This document shows positions 1 to 7,387 of a stretch of 25,779 bases of DNA, piece after piece. Positions within the stretch are counted from its first letter, which is position 1. The number at the start of each line of letters is the position of its first letter. This DNA comes from JBBRLA01 sp038231615 (GTDB lineage: Bacteria > Myxococcota_A > Polyangia > Palsa-1104 > JAEUJZ01). The notes beneath the pieces are model-generated. The model was given only the letters and a program-made list of their open reading frames with translations, was not told the DNA's origin and did not search any database. The DNA lies in the NCBI GenBank assembly GCA_038231615.1, contig JBBRLA010000027.1, forward strand, positions 1 through 25,779, given 5' to 3'. Position numbers and translations under genes: made by a program.

Positions 1-1
1 G

Positions 2-157
2 GACCCGGCCAAACAGGACCCGGCCAAACAGGACCCGGCCAAACAGGACCCGGCCAAACAGGACCCGGCCAAACAGGACCCGGCCAAGCAGGACCCGGCC
101 AAAGATGGCCCCGCAGGGAAAGATGGCCCCGCAGGGAAAGATGGCCCCACAGGGAAA
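2..157 (+). repeat. In-frame tandem repeats (15-bp and 18-bp units) in the vgrG 5' part
   Basis: Six complete copies of a 15-bp unit encoding DPAKQ run from the left edge to 91, with one AAA-to-AAG change. A partial copy (DPAK) follows to 103. Three copies of an 18-bp unit encoding DGPAGK or DGPTGK then run from 104 to 157. The array continues past the left edge, so the true copy number is unknown. The units are multiples of three in the VgrG frame, so copy changes would lengthen or shorten a linker without breaking the frame. Confidence 0.95.
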
Positions 158-2389
158 GATAGCGCCGCCACGGTCGCCACCGTTGCTGTAGTAGCCGCAG
201 TAGCAGCGGTAGCTGCCATCGCCGTCGTTGCTGCTGCTACCGAAGCCAAAGACCCCGCATCCAAGGCAACCGACGCCGTTGCCAAGAGCCAGCCGCAGAA
301 GGCCGACCCCACCAAGAACGCCAAGGTCGAGAAAGAAAAGAAGGCCAAGTCTGACAAATCCACCGGTGGTGGTAAGGACGGCAAGGCCGGCGATGGCAAG
401 CATCTCTACTTCGCCGTGACCACCGCCCATGGCAAGGGCATCGACCTGCGCGGCTTCCGCGGCGAGGAGCGCATCTCCGGCCCCTTCCACTTCGTCCTCG
501 ACCTGCTCTCCAAAGAGAGCAAACTCGACTTCAAGAAGATTGTCGGCAAGCCCGCCTCCGTCGAGGTCAAGCTCGCCGATGGCAGCAAGCGCCATATCCA
601 CGGCATCGTCACCCGCTTCACCCAGGCGGGCCACGACAAGGACCACACCATCTATCACGCTGAATTGCGTCCGTGGTTCTGGTTGCTCACCCTGACCACC
701 GACAGCCGCATCTTCCAGAAAAAGAGCACCCCCGAGATCATCGAGGCCGTGTTCTCCGAACTCGGCTTCAAGGACTTCAAGAATTCCCTGAAAGGGACCT
801 ACGCCAAGCGCGAATATTGCGTCCAGTACCAGGAGAGCAGCTTCGACTTCGTCTCGCGCCTGATGGAGGACGAGGGCATCTTCTACTTCTTCGACCACCA
901 CAACGACAAGCACGTCATGGTGCTGGCCGACGATCACGACGCCCACAAGGCGTGCCCCGGCATGAAGAACGCCCACATCGGCTACGACCCATGGAAGACC
1001 GACGATCTCATCGTCGACTGCACCTTTGAGGAACAGGTCACGGTCAACGGCTACTCCATGACCGATTTCAATTTCGAGATCCCATCGACCGATCTCTTCG
1101 TCAAGACCGGCGGCGGCAGCCCCAAGCTCAATGTCTACGAATACCCCGGCACGTACGAGAAGAAGGACAAGGGCGAGAAGAAGGCCAAGCTGCGCATCGA
1201 GGCCAGCGAACACCCCCACAAGACCCTGCGCGGACACGGCGCTTGCCGCGCCTTCGTCTCGGGCTACAAGTTCAAGCTCACCGGCCACGAGCGCACCGAT
1301 CTGAACGCCGACTACGTCCTGCGCTCGATCCACCACAACGCCGACATCCGCCGCTACGCCAACGACTTCGAGGCCTTCCCCGCGACCGTCCCGTTCCGTC
1401 CGCCCATCGTCACCCGCCGGCCGGTCATCGTCGGCACCCAGACAGCCATCGTGGTCGGCAAGAGCGGCGAGGAGATCTGGACCGACAAGTTCGGCCGCAT
1501 CAAGGTCCAGTTCCACTGGGACCGACACGGCAAGAAAGACGAGAACAGCTCGTGCTGGGTGCGCGTGGCCCAGGGCTGGGCCGGCAAAAGCTGGGGAATC
1601 TGGTTCCTCCCGCGCATCGGCCAGGAAGTCATCGTCAGCTTCCTCGACGGCAACCCCGACCGCCCCCTGGTCACCGGCAGCGTCTACAACGCGGCGCAGA
1701 CGGTGCCCTACGCCCTGCCCGACCACCAGACGAAAAGCACCATCAAGAGCAATTCGTCCAAGGGCGGCAGCGGCTTCAACGAGCTGCGCTTCGAGGACAA
1801 GAAGGACAAGGAAGAAATCTTCCTTCACGCCCAAAAGGACATGAAGACCACCATCAAGCACGATCTGGCCACCGACATCGGGCACGATGAGAAGCGCACG
1901 GTCAAGAACAGCCGCACTACCACCATCCAGGAAGCGGACGACAAACTCACGATCACCAAGGGCAAGCGGATCATCAAGGTCGAAAAGGGCGACGAGACCC
2001 ACGACGTCAAGGGCAAGCGCACCGTCAGCATCGTCGGCGACGAGGCCCACAACAACAAGGGCAAGTTCACCCACGAGGTGACCAAGGACTATGTCCTGAA
2101 GGTCAAGGGCAACCTGACCATCGACGTCACCGGCAACATCACCATCAAGTCGAAGCAGTCCATCAAGACCGAGGCCGAGATGAGCATAAACAACAAGGCC
2201 AAGATGGACATCAAGAGCAAGGCCGACATGAACATCAAGACCGAGGCCGGCATGAACCTGACCAGCAAGGGCGGCATGAACGTCAAGACCGAGGCCGGCA
2301 TCATGCTCGATTGCAAGGGCGGCGCGATGGCCAAGGTCGTGGGCGGCGGCATGCTGACCCTCAAGGGCGGCCTGGTAAAGATCAACTGA
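2..2389 (+). CDS. vgrG: T6SS spike protein VgrG with repeat-rich N-terminal extension (5' end outside window)
   Basis: This is VgrG, the trimeric spike at the tip of the type VI secretion tube. The frame is open from position 2 with no stop and no ATG, GTG or TTG codon before GTG 416, so the gene starts upstream; 795 residues are visible. Order: DPAKQ/DGPAGK repeats; an Ala/Val-rich hydrophobic stretch at visible residues 54-80; a Lys/Asp-rich linker; then from about 400 the gp27-like domain (GEERISGPFHF). The gp5 OB-fold lies at about 1430-1700 (DKFGRIKVQFHWD, GSVYN). The C-terminus at 2155-2389 is an eight-residue repeat built on M-x-I-K, as expected for the beta-helical needle. The core from 416 is normal VgrG length. 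GTG 416 is unlikely to be the start because it lies inside the first strand of the conserved domain (YFAVTTAHGKG). No PAAR protein is seen downstream, and the gene ends without a C-terminal effector domain. Confidence 0.93.
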   Translation, partial: DPAKQDPAKQDPAKQDPAKQDPAKQDPAKQDPAKDGPAGKDGPAGKDGPTGKDSAATVATVAVVAAVAAVAAIAVVAAATEAKDPASKATDAVAKSQPQKADPTKNAKVEKEKKAKSDKSTGGGKDGKAGDGKHLYFAVTTAHGKGIDLRGFRGEERISGPFHFVLDLLSKESKLDFKKIVGKPASVEVKLADGSKRHIHGIVTRFTQAGHDKDHTIYHAELRPWFWLLTLTTDSRIFQKKSTPEIIEAVFSELGFKDFKNSLKGTYAKREYCVQYQESSFDFVSRLMEDEGIFYFFDHHNDKHVMVLADDHDAHKACPGMKNAHIGYDPWKTDDLIVDCTFEEQVTVNGYSMTDFNFEIPSTDLFVKTGGGSPKLNVYEYPGTYEKKDKGEKKAKLRIEASEHPHKTLRGHGACRAFVSGYKFKLTGHERTDLNADYVLRSIHHNADIRRYANDFEAFPATVPFRPPIVTRRPVIVGTQTAIVVGKSGEEIWTDKFGRIKVQFHWDRHGKKDENSSCWVRVAQGWAGKSWGIWFLPRIGQEVIVSFLDGNPDRPLVTGSVYNAAQTVPYALPDHQTKSTIKSNSSKGGSGFNELRFEDKKDKEEIFLHAQKDMKTTIKHDLATDIGHDEKRTVKNSRTTTIQEADDKLTITKGKRIIKVEKGDETHDVKGKRTVSIVGDEAHNNKGKFTHEVTKDYVLKVKGNLTIDVTGNITIKSKQSIKTEAEMSINNKAKMDIKSKADMNIKTEAGMNLTSKGGMNVKTEAGIMLDCKGGAMAKVVGGGMLTLKGGLVKIN

Positions 2390-2423
2390 GTGTCACGGGA
2401 TCATCAGGTCGCAAGGTGAGAAC

Positions 2424-3362
2424 ATGAACCAGCAGCCACAGATCGAGGCCGACGGCGCGGCGCCCAAAGCGGAGTCGCCTGCCGGGCCATCGGATGCTCC
2501 CGAAGCGCCGCCCCAGCCAGAGCGGGCCGCCGAGGAAGCGCCCGAGGCACTTCCCGAGGGGCCTGTCGAACACATCGAGAAGACCGACGACGGCAAGGTG
2601 GTAAACCAGGGCACGCTGCTGCACGGCAAGAAGGAAGGGGCGCTGCGCTCGTTCGACGAAGAGGGACGCCTCACCCAGCAGGCGCACTACCATCAGGGCA
2701 AGCTCCATGGCGACCTGGTGGCGTATGGCGAGGACGGCAAGCCGAAGCAGAAGGCCTCGTTCAAGGAGGGTGCCCTCGACGGCGAGGTGGTCCTCTATGA
2801 CGACCTGGGCATGATCTCCCAGAAGATCCAGTACCAGCAGGGGGTGCCCCACGGCGAGACCCTCATCTACGACAACGGGAAGGTCATCACCCGTCAGGGG
2901 TTCGTCAAGGGAAAGCAAAGCGGCCACACCCAGATCTTCAACGAGAATGGGCAGATCATCATGGACGCGATGTTCCGCTCGGGCAAGCGCAACGGCGAGT
3001 GCGTCTATCACGGCCCCGACGGCGCGGTCATCCGCCGGGAGGTCTACGTCAACGACCTGCTTCATGGCGAGGCCATCGACTACCATGCAGGCGTCCCCGG
3101 GGAGAAAGTCCGCGAACTGACGCACCACGCGAAGGGCAAGCTGCACGGGGAGCTTTGCGGCTACCACACAAACGGCGCGGTGGCGAAGAAGGGGCTCTAC
3201 AAGGACGGCAACCAGGAGGGCGACATCATCGAGTACGACGAAAAGGGCAAGGTCAAGGCCCGACACAAGCCGCCGCCGCCGCAAGAGGCCGGCCCGGTCG
3301 CGGTGGCCCCTGCTGGTGCCGCCGCCGACCCCAAGGCCAAGAACACCATGGGGGGGACCTGA
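2424..3362 (+). CDS. MORN-variant repeat protein (YwqK-like)
   Basis: A 312-residue protein with no signal peptide. Residues 1-50 are Pro/Glu/Ala-rich. From about 55 to 285 there are successive 20-24-residue units of the MORN_2/YwqK type, recognisable by G-x-x-x-G, DGK and LHGE/LHGD patterns (KLHGDLVAY, LLHGEAIDY, KLHGELCGY). The tail is Pro/Ala-rich. An AAGGTGAG ribosome site lies just before ATG 2424. The gene begins 34 bp after vgrG and ends 2 bp before the PEGA gene, so it is probably cotranscribed with both. MORN-variant proteins of this kind are annotated as antitoxins or found beside secretion effectors in some bacteria. An adaptor, effector or immunity role here is inferred from position only, and no catalytic motif is visible. 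Confidence 0.85.
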   Translation: MNQQPQIEADGAAPKAESPAGPSDAPEAPPQPERAAEEAPEALPEGPVEHIEKTDDGKVVNQGTLLHGKKEGALRSFDEEGRLTQQAHYHQGKLHGDLVAYGEDGKPKQKASFKEGALDGEVVLYDDLGMISQKIQYQQGVPHGETLIYDNGKVITRQGFVKGKQSGHTQIFNENGQIIMDAMFRSGKRNGECVYHGPDGAVIRREVYVNDLLHGEAIDYHAGVPGEKVRELTHHAKGKLHGELCGYHTNGAVAKKGLYKDGNQEGDIIEYDEKGKVKARHKPPPPQEAGPVAVAPAGAAADPKAKNTMGGT

Positions 3363-3364
3363 TT

Positions 3365-4153
3365 ATGACGATGCAAACCCGCGGGGTGCATCAACGATGG
3401 GCCGGGCGGCTTGGCCTGTCCCTGGGGGCCCTTCTTGTGTCCGCGCTTTGCGTGGTCCTGTCCGCGCCGGCCTCCGGCCAGCGAGAGCGCCAGCGAACCC
3501 GGGCCGAGACCGGCCTCGCCATCATCGGGGTAAGCGATGGCGCCGAGGTCTACATCGACGGCCGCAAGATCACCCTGCCCCCCTCGCCGGCGGCTGTCAT
3601 CCTTGCGGCCCCGGGGCTGCACAACCTGAGGGTGGCGCAGCCAGGCTTCGCCCCATATGTCGATTCCATCGAGGTCCGCGACGGCGAAGTCAGCAGGATG
3701 GTGGTGGAACTGGTCCCGACCTCCGGCGTCCTACGCCTGAAAACCAACGCCGACAAGGCCCGCGTCTTCATCGACGGCACCCTCGTCGGAGAGGCACCCC
3801 TGCAGGCGGACCTGCGAGAGGGGCGGCACCGCCTTCGCATCACCCATCCAGGCTACAAGGACGCCTTCTTCTCCATCGATGCCATCCCCGGACAGGTGGA
3901 AGATAAAGAGGTCAAGCTGAAGGAGCTGCCCCGCGACTCGGTGCAAAGCGAGGTGCTGTTGAAGCCGAGGAAGCACTGGTACGAGCGGTGGTGGGTGTGG
4001 ACCCTCATCGGCGTGGCCGCCACCGGCGTCGCCGTCGGGATTGCGGTGCCGGCGGTCTCGGCCTCGCGCAGCGCGTGCCAGCGTTTCGACGCCGATGTGT
4101 GCATCCCGATACACAACCCATCGACGGCTCTATTCATTGGCGGAAGATTCTGA
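3365..4153 (+). CDS. PEGA-domain exported/membrane protein
   Basis: A 262-residue protein. The start is ATG 3365, 2 bp after the preceding stop and just downstream of a G-rich ribosome site (GGGGGGA). Residues 11-38 form a signal peptide or membrane anchor (hydrophobic core, then APASGQ). Two PEGA-like beta modules follow: residues 49-115, containing GAEVYIDG, and 118-166, containing KARVFIDGTLVGEAPL and HPGYKD. A second hydrophobic helix lies at 210-232, after the basic-aromatic KHWYERWW, and a short tail contains two cysteines. PEGA domains are surface- or periplasm-facing beta modules without enzymatic activity. Here the modules should lie in the periplasm, held by one or both hydrophobic segments. 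Tight coupling to the MORN gene suggests they work together; the exact role is unknown. Confidence 0.85.
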   Translation: MTMQTRGVHQRWAGRLGLSLGALLVSALCVVLSAPASGQRERQRTRAETGLAIIGVSDGAEVYIDGRKITLPPSPAAVILAAPGLHNLRVAQPGFAPYVDSIEVRDGEVSRMVVELVPTSGVLRLKTNADKARVFIDGTLVGEAPLQADLREGRHRLRITHPGYKDAFFSIDAIPGQVEDKEVKLKELPRDSVQSEVLLKPRKHWYERWWVWTLIGVAATGVAVGIAVPAVSASRSACQRFDADVCIPIHNPSTALFIGGRF

Positions 4154-4183
4154 GCGGGCAGCGAAGTGGACGTAACCAAAGTG

Positions 4184-5218
4184 ATGCGCAAATCACGAAA
4201 CAGGCTGGGTCGGCCAGTCATCGCGGCGCTGGCCTTGCTCGGCGCGCTTTTGGTCTCTTCCGTAGTGTTCGCCGCTGAGCCACCGGCGCGTGTCGCCCGC
4301 GCCCATCATTCCCAGAATAAGCACCGCGCCCATCATTCTCATCCGAAGAAGCACCGTTCCCATCATTCCCAGAAGAAGAAGCACCGTTCCCGCCACGCGG
4401 CGCTCGGCAACCCGCCTATATCCGCCGTCCCGGCCGCGCCGGCCATTAATAGCATCCGCCCAGCCTACTTCTCCATGCCCAGGGCCCTCTACCCTCCACA
4501 GCGCCCCGAGGACGCCATCGCCAGCGGTCGCTGTGCATCGGCCAGCGGCATGCGGATCATCGGCTTCACCATCGACGATCATCGCTTCACCCCCCGATGG
4601 ATCGCCCGCACCCTGCATGGAGTGATCGCCAACCACTGCCACTCGAAGACCTATCGCGACATGATCCCGCTGGACGGCGGCACCGTCGGCATCTGCCACT
4701 TCGCCTCGGGCAGCCTCCGTACCTTGTATCGGCAGATGAACGCCCATGCCTACTTCGGCGAACACGCCCATCAGATCCCCGACCGCCCCTACGGCCTGTC
4801 CTGGTGGCGCGACGGCATGCGGCGCTTCCTTTACTCACCCGAGGCGCAGGACACGCAGATCCGGGCCTGGCAGGCCTACATCACCCCCTCGCTTCGGGCG
4901 GCGCTGCGCCATCGCTGGTCCACCGATCGCGACCTGGCCATCGCCGCCGGCGTGGCCAACAGCCTGGGCGTGGGCGGCTTCACCGGCCTGGCCACCCGCG
5001 CCCGATGGAACCCCGAACGCACCCTCATGCTCTATTCACTCCTGACCTCCCACAAAGAACGCCGCCGACTGCGCTTGAACTACGAATTCCCGCCCGACGA
5101 CAACGGCCTGGTGGCCTTCCCCAGCGGCACGATGCCGATTCCCGTGCCGACAGGGGACGTTAGGCTCGCACCTAAAACAGAATTGACACCGACTGGGCCC
5201 AGCCTGTCTAATTTGTAA
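4184..5218 (+). CDS. Exported protein with His/Lys-rich repeats and possible lysozyme-like domain
   Basis: A 344-residue protein from ATG 4184; GTG 4166 in the same frame would add six residues. ATG is preferred because it gives a standard signal peptide: basic MRKSRNRLGR, a hydrophobic core at 11-29, and likely cleavage near VFA-AEP. Residues 41-71 are a His/Lys-rich repeat (AHHSQNKHR-type units). A Pro-rich stretch follows. From about 110 to 325 there is a globular mainly helical domain with DGGTVGICHFASG and NSLGVGGFTGLA. Its pattern recalls lysozyme/chitosanase-like folds, but I cannot name a family or catalytic pair with confidence. The gene begins 30 bp after the PEGA gene. A cell-wall hydrolase tied to the secretion cluster is one hypothesis; the Sec signal argues against direct delivery through the T6SS tube. 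Confidence 0.7.
   Translation: MRKSRNRLGRPVIAALALLGALLVSSVVFAAEPPARVARAHHSQNKHRAHHSHPKKHRSHHSQKKKHRSRHAALGNPPISAVPAAPAINSIRPAYFSMPRALYPPQRPEDAIASGRCASASGMRIIGFTIDDHRFTPRWIARTLHGVIANHCHSKTYRDMIPLDGGTVGICHFASGSLRTLYRQMNAHAYFGEHAHQIPDRPYGLSWWRDGMRRFLYSPEAQDTQIRAWQAYITPSLRAALRHRWSTDRDLAIAAGVANSLGVGGFTGLATRARWNPERTLMLYSLLTSHKERRRLRLNYEFPPDDNGLVAFPSGTMPIPVPTGDVRLAPKTELTPTGPSLSNL
4302..4388 (+). repeat. Three tandem 27-30-bp units encoding a His/Lys-rich linker
   Basis: Units at 4302-4328, 4329-4358 and 4359-4388 each begin CCCATCATT and encode (A/S)HHS followed by a Lys-rich part and HR. The first unit is one codon shorter. They lie directly after the signal peptide of the exported protein. Confidence 0.85.
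5183..5212 (+). promoter_or_regulatory. Sigma70-type promoter with palindromic spacer for the 154-aa gene
   Basis: A perfect -35 TTGACA (5183-5188) is followed by an 18-bp spacer and -10 TCTAAT (5207-5212; 5 of 6 to consensus). The expected start is near 5219, giving a leader of about 40 bases before ATG 5259. The spacer holds a perfect 10-bp palindrome, CTGGGCCCAG (5193-5202), a possible operator. The promoter lies inside the last codons of the upstream gene. Confidence 0.6.
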
Positions 5219-5258
5219 TTGTAGGAGCATACCGAACTCCAACGGAGGCGCGCGCACC

Positions 5259-5723
5259 ATGAAGAATGCCCTTTTGTCCATTCTGTCCGTTCTCGCCATC
5301 ACTTTCTTGTCCGATGCAGCCCAGGCGGATGCCGCGCGCAAGTTTACCCCCGACGCTGAGTGGGAGACCAAGGGCAAGCTGGCCGATGGTAAGATCGAGG
5401 TGTTGGTGAAGGAGGTCTCCTACAAGGAGAAGGCCAAGACCCTGAAGGTCTCGTTCATCATCGCCAACAAGTCGGCCACCTCCCTGGTCATCGAGAAACA
5501 CAAGTTCGTGGTCAAGTACAACGGCGTGGTGGCGACCACCGGCAGCGGCTTTATCAGCAAGATGACCGACAAGCTGACCATCGGCCCGAACAAGCACGAG
5601 AAGCTGAGCCTGGACTTCGGCAAGGTCGACCCCGAAGTGAAGAGCATCACCGTCAAGATGGACGGCTTCACCTACAACGGCAAGGCGCTGGAAGTACCCG
5701 AGTTCACCGCCGAATCGAAGTAG
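5259..5723 (+). CDS. Small exported beta-rich protein of unknown function
   Basis: A 154-residue protein. GGAGG at 5244-5248 lies 10 bases before the ATG. Residues 1-25 form a clear Sec signal peptide (MKN start, hydrophobic core, AQADA cleavage region), with no lipobox. The mature part is about 125 residues of alternating strands rich in Lys, Thr and Val (EVLVKEVSYKEKAKTLKVSF, VEKHKF-like strands, FISKMTDKLTIGPNKHEKL). This suggests an immunoglobulin-like beta sandwich of the DUF4352/LEA-14 kind, but I do not recognise a specific family. It has its own promoter inside the preceding gene and lies 34 bp before the TssJ-like gene. A periplasmic partner of the secretion cluster is an inference from position. 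Confidence 0.8.
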   Translation: MKNALLSILSVLAITFLSDAAQADAARKFTPDAEWETKGKLADGKIEVLVKEVSYKEKAKTLKVSFIIANKSATSLVIEKHKFVVKYNGVVATTGSGFISKMTDKLTIGPNKHEKLSLDFGKVDPEVKSITVKMDGFTYNGKALEVPEFTAESK

Positions 5724-5757
5724 CCCGGCGGGAGCCTTTTCGAGAAACGGACGTCGC

Positions 5758-6435
5758 ATGCGAACCCACACCGCCGCGTTGGCTCTGTGCTGCCTCGCCG
5801 GCCTGTTCACGACCGGCGAGGGATGTGCCAAGCCGGTCAACCTGAAGCTGATGGTGTTCCTGGACAAGGACGCCAACGACAACACCGCCGTGGGCATCTC
5901 TCTGGTGACCACCGAGAGCCCGGACGTCGTCGCCGACCTGATGAAGATCACGGCGAAGGACTGGTTCAATGTTCGCAAACAGTACCTGCGCGACCATCCC
6001 AAAAATGTCACCGAAGAGTCATGGGAGTTCGTCCCCGGGCAGGAGGTGCCGCCGATCGAACGGAAGCTGGCCTCCGAGAAGCTTCAGACCATCCTCTTCG
6101 TCAAGTATCGGGGGGGCGGGGCGAATCGCTACCGCTTCGATCCGAAGGCCGACTTGAGCGTCAGCCTGGCCCGCAACGAGGTCCGCGTGACGGGCGCGGG
6201 CCTGGGAGATGAAGAGCCTGCCGCTGGTGCCGGCGAGGAGGGCGGCGGACTGAAGGACAAGCTGGGAGAGAACGCCGAGGGCCTTCAGGAGGCAGCGGGG
6301 GATGTGGACACGGACAGCCTGAAGCCGTCGAAGACCACCCAGGCGGGCCTGGCGGCCAAAGGCGCCGCGGGCAAGGTTGGATCGAGCGGCAAGGCGCTCA
6401 AGGGCGCCAGCGCGCTGGGGAAGCTGAAGAAGTAA
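5758..6435 (+). CDS. Exported TssJ-like protein (putative T6SS envelope lipoprotein)
   Basis: A 225-residue protein. The N-terminus (MRTHTAALALCCLAGLF) is a signal sequence ending in GEGC. Cys23 may be lipidated, although the site is not a canonical lipobox. Residues 26-145 resemble the TssJ/VasD fold: a first strand VNLKLMVFLD, an N-rich turn (DANDN), a D-V-x-x-L helix region with DWFNVRKQYLRD, then WEFVPGQEVPP and ILFVKYRGGGANRYRFDP. TssJ is the outer-membrane lipoprotein that binds TssM in the T6SS membrane complex. From about 155 to 225 there is an unusual Gly/Ala/Lys-rich tail ending GKLKK, not part of the usual family length. The VgrG cluster context supports the call. Other core tss genes are not in the window, so an accessory copy or a related beta-sandwich protein remains possible. 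Confidence 0.5.
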   Translation: MRTHTAALALCCLAGLFTTGEGCAKPVNLKLMVFLDKDANDNTAVGISLVTTESPDVVADLMKITAKDWFNVRKQYLRDHPKNVTEESWEFVPGQEVPPIERKLASEKLQTILFVKYRGGGANRYRFDPKADLSVSLARNEVRVTGAGLGDEEPAAGAGEEGGGLKDKLGENAEGLQEAAGDVDTDSLKPSKTTQAGLAAKGAAGKVGSSGKALKGASALGKLKK

Positions 6436-6443
6436 CCGGGCGG

Positions 6444-6463
6444 CCCGGCCTGCGGCGGCCGGG
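6444..6463. terminator. GC-rich hairpin between convergent genes, possible weak bidirectional terminator
   Basis: CCCGGCC (6444-6450) and GGCCGGG (6457-6463) form a perfect 7-bp stem with a 6-base loop. It starts 8 bases after the TssJ-like stop codon and lies between two convergent genes. There is no T-run on either strand, so intrinsic termination is uncertain. Confidence 0.35.
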
Positions 6464-6496
6464 GCTGATTGATCACGAAGCACGAAGCGCCGCAAT

Positions 6497-6528
6497 GGTC
6501 GGTCGGTCGGTCGGTCGGTCGGCCGGTC
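6497..6528. repeat. (GGTC)n tetranucleotide repeat at a convergent gene junction
   Basis: Six perfect GGTC units (6497-6520) are followed by GGCC and one more GGTC (to 6528). The last unit overlaps the stop codon of the nitrilase-family gene on the minus strand. Length changes would fall outside both reading frames. Confidence 0.95.
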
Positions 6529-7387
6529 AGAGCTGGCGGTGGGTCAGGCTCGGCAGGTCTCGCCGGATGCGATCCTGGGCGTGAAAGTCCAGTTCGGCGA
6601 CCGCCACGCCCTCGCCGTCGGGGCATTCCGAAAGGACGGTCCCCCAAGGGTCGGCGATAAGGGCATGGCCGTAGGTCAGGCGGCTGGGGCCGTGGCGCCC
6701 CTGCTGTGCCGCCGCCAGCACGAAGCACTGGTTCTCGATGGCGCGGGCGCGCAAAAGGACATGCCAGTGGTCCTTGCCGGTCAGGAGGGTGAAGGCCGCG
6801 GGCACGGCGATCATCCGCGCTCCCAGGGCCGAAAACCGCCGGTAGAGTTCGGGGAAACGCAGATCGTAGCACACCGAGAGCCCGAGGCCGCCGCCAGGCA
6901 CCTTTGCCACGACCGCCTGATCGATGGGCCCCGCACTTACCGAGGCGGACTCCCGATAGGGGGTGGCGTCCCCGGCACTCGTCAGGCTGACGTCGAAAAG
7001 GTGGATCTTCCGATAAACCGCCCCGACACTGCCATCGGGCAGGAGGTGGACGCAACTGTTGTAGACATGCCCGGGATCGGGGCTGCGCTCGGGCATACCG
7101 CCGAGGATCAGGTGCAGGCCCTGCTCTCTGGCGACGGCCTGCATTGCCGAAAGGATGCCCCTTTGCCGGGCCTCGCTGGTCGCTGCGGGCCCCGGGGAGA
7201 TCGGCGACTCGGCATGCTGGAACTTGTCCACCTCGTTGGGGGAGAGGATGGCGAAGTTTTCCGGCAGGACGGCCAGGGCGGCGCCGCGAGAGCGGGCTTT
7301 CTGGCACAGTTCTGCCGCGCGGGCGAGGTTCTGGCCCACGTCCGCGGTAGAGGTCATCTGAACGACGGCGGCGATGAGGGTGTCCAT
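6527..7387 (-). CDS. Nitrilase-superfamily amidohydrolase (Nit1/deaminated glutathione amidase-like)
   Basis: About 286 residues forming a complete carbon-nitrogen hydrolase domain. The catalytic triad is visible (numbering from ATG 7387): Glu43 in LPENFA, Lys127 in YRKIHLFDV, Cys173 in SVCYDLRFPELYR. The KIHLFD and CYDLRFPELYR signatures are those of the Nit branch, which repairs deaminated glutathione or hydrolyses omega-amides. Exact substrate cannot be read from sequence. Start choice: ATG 7387, or TTG 7393 two codons upstream; GGGAGG lies about 15 bases before the ATG but about 9 before the TTG, so TTG is a serious alternative. It follows the acyl-CoA ligase on the same strand after about 130 bp. 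Cytoplasmic. Confidence 0.93.
   Translation of the reverse strand: MDTLIAAVVQMTSTADVGQNLARAAELCQKARSRGAALAVLPENFAILSPNEVDKFQHAESPISPGPAATSEARQRGILSAMQAVAREQGLHLILGGMPERSPDPGHVYNSCVHLLPDGSVGAVYRKIHLFDVSLTSAGDATPYRESASVSAGPIDQAVVAKVPGGGLGLSVCYDLRFPELYRRFSALGARMIAVPAAFTLLTGKDHWHVLLRARAIENQCFVLAAAQQGRHGPSRLTYGHALIADPWGTVLSECPDGEGVAVAELDFHAQDRIRRDLPSLTHRQL

Noticed and set aside
2..157. Short regular repeats at the left edge as a CRISPR array
   Set aside because: Units are 15 and 18 bp with no spacers and encode an in-frame peptide repeat in VgrG.
2382..3284. 300-residue frame on the minus strand opposite the MORN gene
   Set aside because: It is the antisense of a clear MORN-repeat gene, its composition is Leu/Val/Asp-rich as expected of a shadow, and it matches no family pattern.
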